This document shows, in pieces, positions 62,684 through 64,000 of a stretch of 64,000 nucleotides of DNA. The stretch is from NCBI RefSeq assembly GCF_001884065.1, contig NZ_MACH01000072.1, positions 16,255 to 80,254 of the forward strand, read 5' to 3'. The translations under genes were made by a program, and so were the position numbers. The notes below the pieces were generated by a model that was not told the origin of the DNA, searched no databases, and saw only the letters and a program-made list of their open reading frames with translations. Within the stretch, counting starts at the first letter, position 1; every line of letters begins with the position of its first letter. The DNA is from Bacillus proteolyticus. GTDB lineage: Bacteria; Bacillota; Bacilli; Bacillales; Bacillaceae_G.

Positions 62684-63118
62684 ATGACGGTGGTCAAAGA
62701 AGAATTAAAAGAAGCGCTAGAAATGCTGAAAAATACGGGTGTACGCATTACTCCACAGCGTCATGCTATTTTAGAGTACCTTGTGGAATCTATGACGCAC
62801 CCAACAGCGGATGACATTTATAAAGCATTAGAAGGTAAGTTTCCAAATATGAGTGTTGCAACTGTTTATAATAACTTACGTGTATTTAAAGAAGTTGGAC
62901 TTGTAAAGGAATTAACTTATGGAGACGCTTCAAGTAGATTTGATTATGTTACAAGTCAACATTATCATGTGATTTGCGAAAAATGTGGTAAGATTGTTGA
63001 TTTTCCTTATGGAGGTTTGGAACAGCTTGAAGAGGAAGCTGCGAAAACGACAGGCTTCGTTATTAATAGTCATCGCTTAGAAATTTATGGCGTTTGTCCA
63101 GAGTGTCATAAGGCGTAA
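62684..63118 (+). CDS. perR: Peroxide-responsive repressor PerR
   Basis: A Fur-family metalloregulator of the peroxide stress regulon, inactivated by iron-dependent histidine oxidation. The 144-residue protein has the winged-helix [25 protein letters not shown] (His39 aligns with B. subtilis His37), the DNA-reading [13 protein letters not shown], the SSRFDYV and HYHVIC metal-binding part and the structural zinc pairs CEKC and CPEC. ATG 62684 has CGGGGTG ahead. Autoregulated through the box at 62641. Strong terminator behind. Confidence 0.95.
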   Translation: MTVVKEELKEALEMLKNTGVRITPQRHAILEYLVESMTHPTADDIYKALEGKFPNMSVATVYNNLRVFKEVGLVKELTYGDASSRFDYVTSQHYHVICEKCGKIVDFPYGGLEQLEEEAAKTTGFVINSHRLEIYGVCPECHKA

Positions 63119-63168
63119 TATATAATAAAGAAAGAGGCTGACGGCTTTACGTCAGCCTCTTTCTTTAT
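63119..63168 (+). terminator. Terminator after perR
   Basis: About 20-bp stem, TAATAAAGAAAGAGGCTGAC paired with its complement, loop GGCTTTAC. Confidence 0.9.
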
Positions 63169-63246
63169 TATATAGGGGAATTGCGTTAGGTTCAGAAGGG
63201 TTTAAAATGTTCAGTACACAACCTAATTTAATTAAAGATAAATACA

Positions 63247-63279
63247 AAAGGTGATTTCTTGGTTAAGAAATCACCTTCT
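63247..63279 (-). terminator. Terminator of ygzB
   Basis: Stem AAGGTGATTTCTT / AAGAAATCACCTT; on the minus strand followed by TTGTATTT. Confidence 0.75.
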
Positions 63280-63319
63280 AATGTCTAGTTTTGTAAGGGT
63301 GCATTGTACCCATGTATAC

Positions 63320-63676
63320 CTATGATTTGTAGCTCTTCTTATTATATTTCTCATCAAATTCTTTTCCTTCTAGATTTCGATCCATTGTTAAAGGTTGGTT
63401 GCAATGCATACATGCATCGACACGACCGAGCATTTTTGTTGGCTTATCACAGCTTGGACAAATAATTTGTACAGTTTTAGTGGATAACATACCAATCCAA
63501 AAGTAAACGACAGTACTAGCGATAACAGCTAAAAAGCCAACCATCATAAATGTTGTCATAATAATAATGTTGTCACGGAAAAAAACTCCTAAGTATGCAA
63601 TGAAGAGACCGATAAATACTAGACTTAATGCAAAGGTCCGAATTTTATTGATTTTGTTCGAATATTTAATGCCCAT
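63320..63676 (-). CDS. ygzB: UPF0295-family membrane protein (YgzB)
   Basis: A 118-residue protein with two membrane helices ([40 protein letters not shown]) and a C-terminal zinc-ribbon-like part with CPSC and CMHC. It is recognisable as the UPF0295 protein of the B. cereus group. ATG 63676 (MGIKYSN) has GGAGCGTGGTGAG ahead; 17 upstream codons are open but unsupported. Function unknown. Divergent from the rrn promoters. Confidence 0.9.
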   Translation of the reverse strand: MGIKYSNKINKIRTFALSLVFIGLFIAYLGVFFRDNIIIMTTFMMVGFLAVIASTVVYFWIGMLSTKTVQIICPSCDKPTKMLGRVDACMHCNQPLTMDRNLEGKEFDEKYNKKSYKS

Positions 63677-63870
63677 TCTCACCACGCTCCTATAATAATA
63701 ATATAACACAAAAATCAGAATTTTCATTCTCGTATAAACCTAGTGAAATGATAAGGTGTAAAATAAGAAGGAGTATAGCCATGTATAAAGAATACATGGG
63801 GAGATAGGATGCTATCGTTCAAGTGTTTTTAAAGTTTTTAACGGGATGTGAAATTTTTTTTGGAAAAGTA

Positions 63871-63899
63871 TTGACCCTGTATATACTGCATGATATATT
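63871..63899 (+). promoter_or_regulatory. rRNA operon promoter P1
   Basis: TTGACC, exact 17-base spacer, TATATT. It reads out of the window. The 324-base region 63677-64000 contains no gene. Confidence 0.8.
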
Positions 63900-63958
63900 A
63901 ATAAACGTCGCTGATGCGGAAACGCAACAAACGACAAAAAAGAAATTGAAAAACTTAG

Positions 63959-63987
63959 TTGACATCGAAAAACGAAGATGTTAACAT
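63959..63987 (+). promoter_or_regulatory. rRNA operon promoter P2
   Basis: TTGACA, 17-base spacer, TAACAT, then AAGGAAGTCGCAA. This consensus-strength tandem arrangement is typical of Bacillus rrn operons. In B. subtilis perR and ygzB lie just before rrnD, so a 16S gene is expected right after the window. Confidence 0.85.
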
Positions 63988-64000
63988 AAGGAAGTCGCAA

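Noticed and set aside
63781-63807. Eight-codon frame after a good AAGGAG site upstream of the rrn promoters
   Set aside because: Too short to support and likely chance; no conservation can be checked.
1-64000. CRISPR array, prophage, restriction or toxin-antitoxin system
   Set aside because: No spaced direct repeats, phage structural genes, transposases, methylase-endonuclease pairs or toxin-antitoxin pairs were recognised; gene order follows the conserved Bacillus chromosome.

Overview
The window is a stretch of chromosome from a low-GC Gram-positive spore former, almost certainly a member of the Bacillus cereus group. The evidence is the gene order (the yfk, yfj, yfh and yga blocks of Bacillus, running through perR and ygzB to an rRNA operon promoter), spore genes (sspK, sspE, pdaA, ytaF-like), recognisable B. 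cereus-group versions of SspK, HemL2 and the UPF0295 protein, and several copies of the group-specific repeat bcr1. I see no prophage, transposase gene, CRISPR array or complete rRNA gene.

Layout. 1-8.5 kb: end of a YhhN-type gene, a type I signal peptidase, a TPR plus degenerate dynamin-like GTPase gene ended by a bcr1 insertion, a DedA protein, a small EamA transporter, a BH0509-type peptide, a GSP26-like protein, a Ca2+/H+ exchanger and YfkD. 8.5-16 kb: radical SAM protein YfkAB, class I fumarase, PdaA, a 3-methyladenine glycosylase, a 23S rRNA m5U methyltransferase and TruA. 16-21 kb: a divergent sigma-54 regulon made of a RocR-like activator, a small lipoyl-like protein, an amino acid permease and a YlmB-like M20 hydrolase. 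21-28.6 kb: an HTH-DUF1232 regulator, a YtaF/MntP-type membrane protein, small proteins, glutaminase, the GlcNAc PTS transporter with a cre site, a serine hydrolase and a LURP-like membrane protein. 28.7-34.6 kb: a surface-polysaccharide-like island with two small Sm-like proteins, two proteins that each carry two GT2 domains, a nucleotide-sugar 6-dehydrogenase and an NAD-dependent epimerase. 35-38 kb: pflB-pflA. 38.5-47.6 kb: ugtP, a dense DnaA-box cluster, yfhE, a GNAT gene preceded by a tRNA-like leader that shares bases with a terminator, an amidohydrolase, yfhF, recX, yfhH, ypzG-like, sspK, yfhJ, yfhP and mutY. 47.6-64 kb: sspE, ygaB, ygaC, ygaD, ygaE, an orphan large glutamate synthase gene, hemL2, a three-gene ABC exporter, a K+ channel, bcp, perR with its PerR box, ygzB, and tandem rrn-type promoters pointing out of the window.

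The strongest unexplained signals are: (1) the tRNA-like RNA at about 40.94-41.01 kb, whose T-arm and acceptor strand also form one arm of an intrinsic terminator just upstream of a GNAT acetyltransferase gene, with a Fur-like box ahead of it; (2) a non-oriC cluster of DnaA boxes at 39.77-39.96 kb; (3) the sigma-54 operon carrying a lipoyl-like protein without an evident attachment lysine; (4) the GT2-GT2 glycan island; and (5) bcr1 copies of several sizes, one of which supplies a gene's stop codon and another of which is only 44 bp between intact target duplications.
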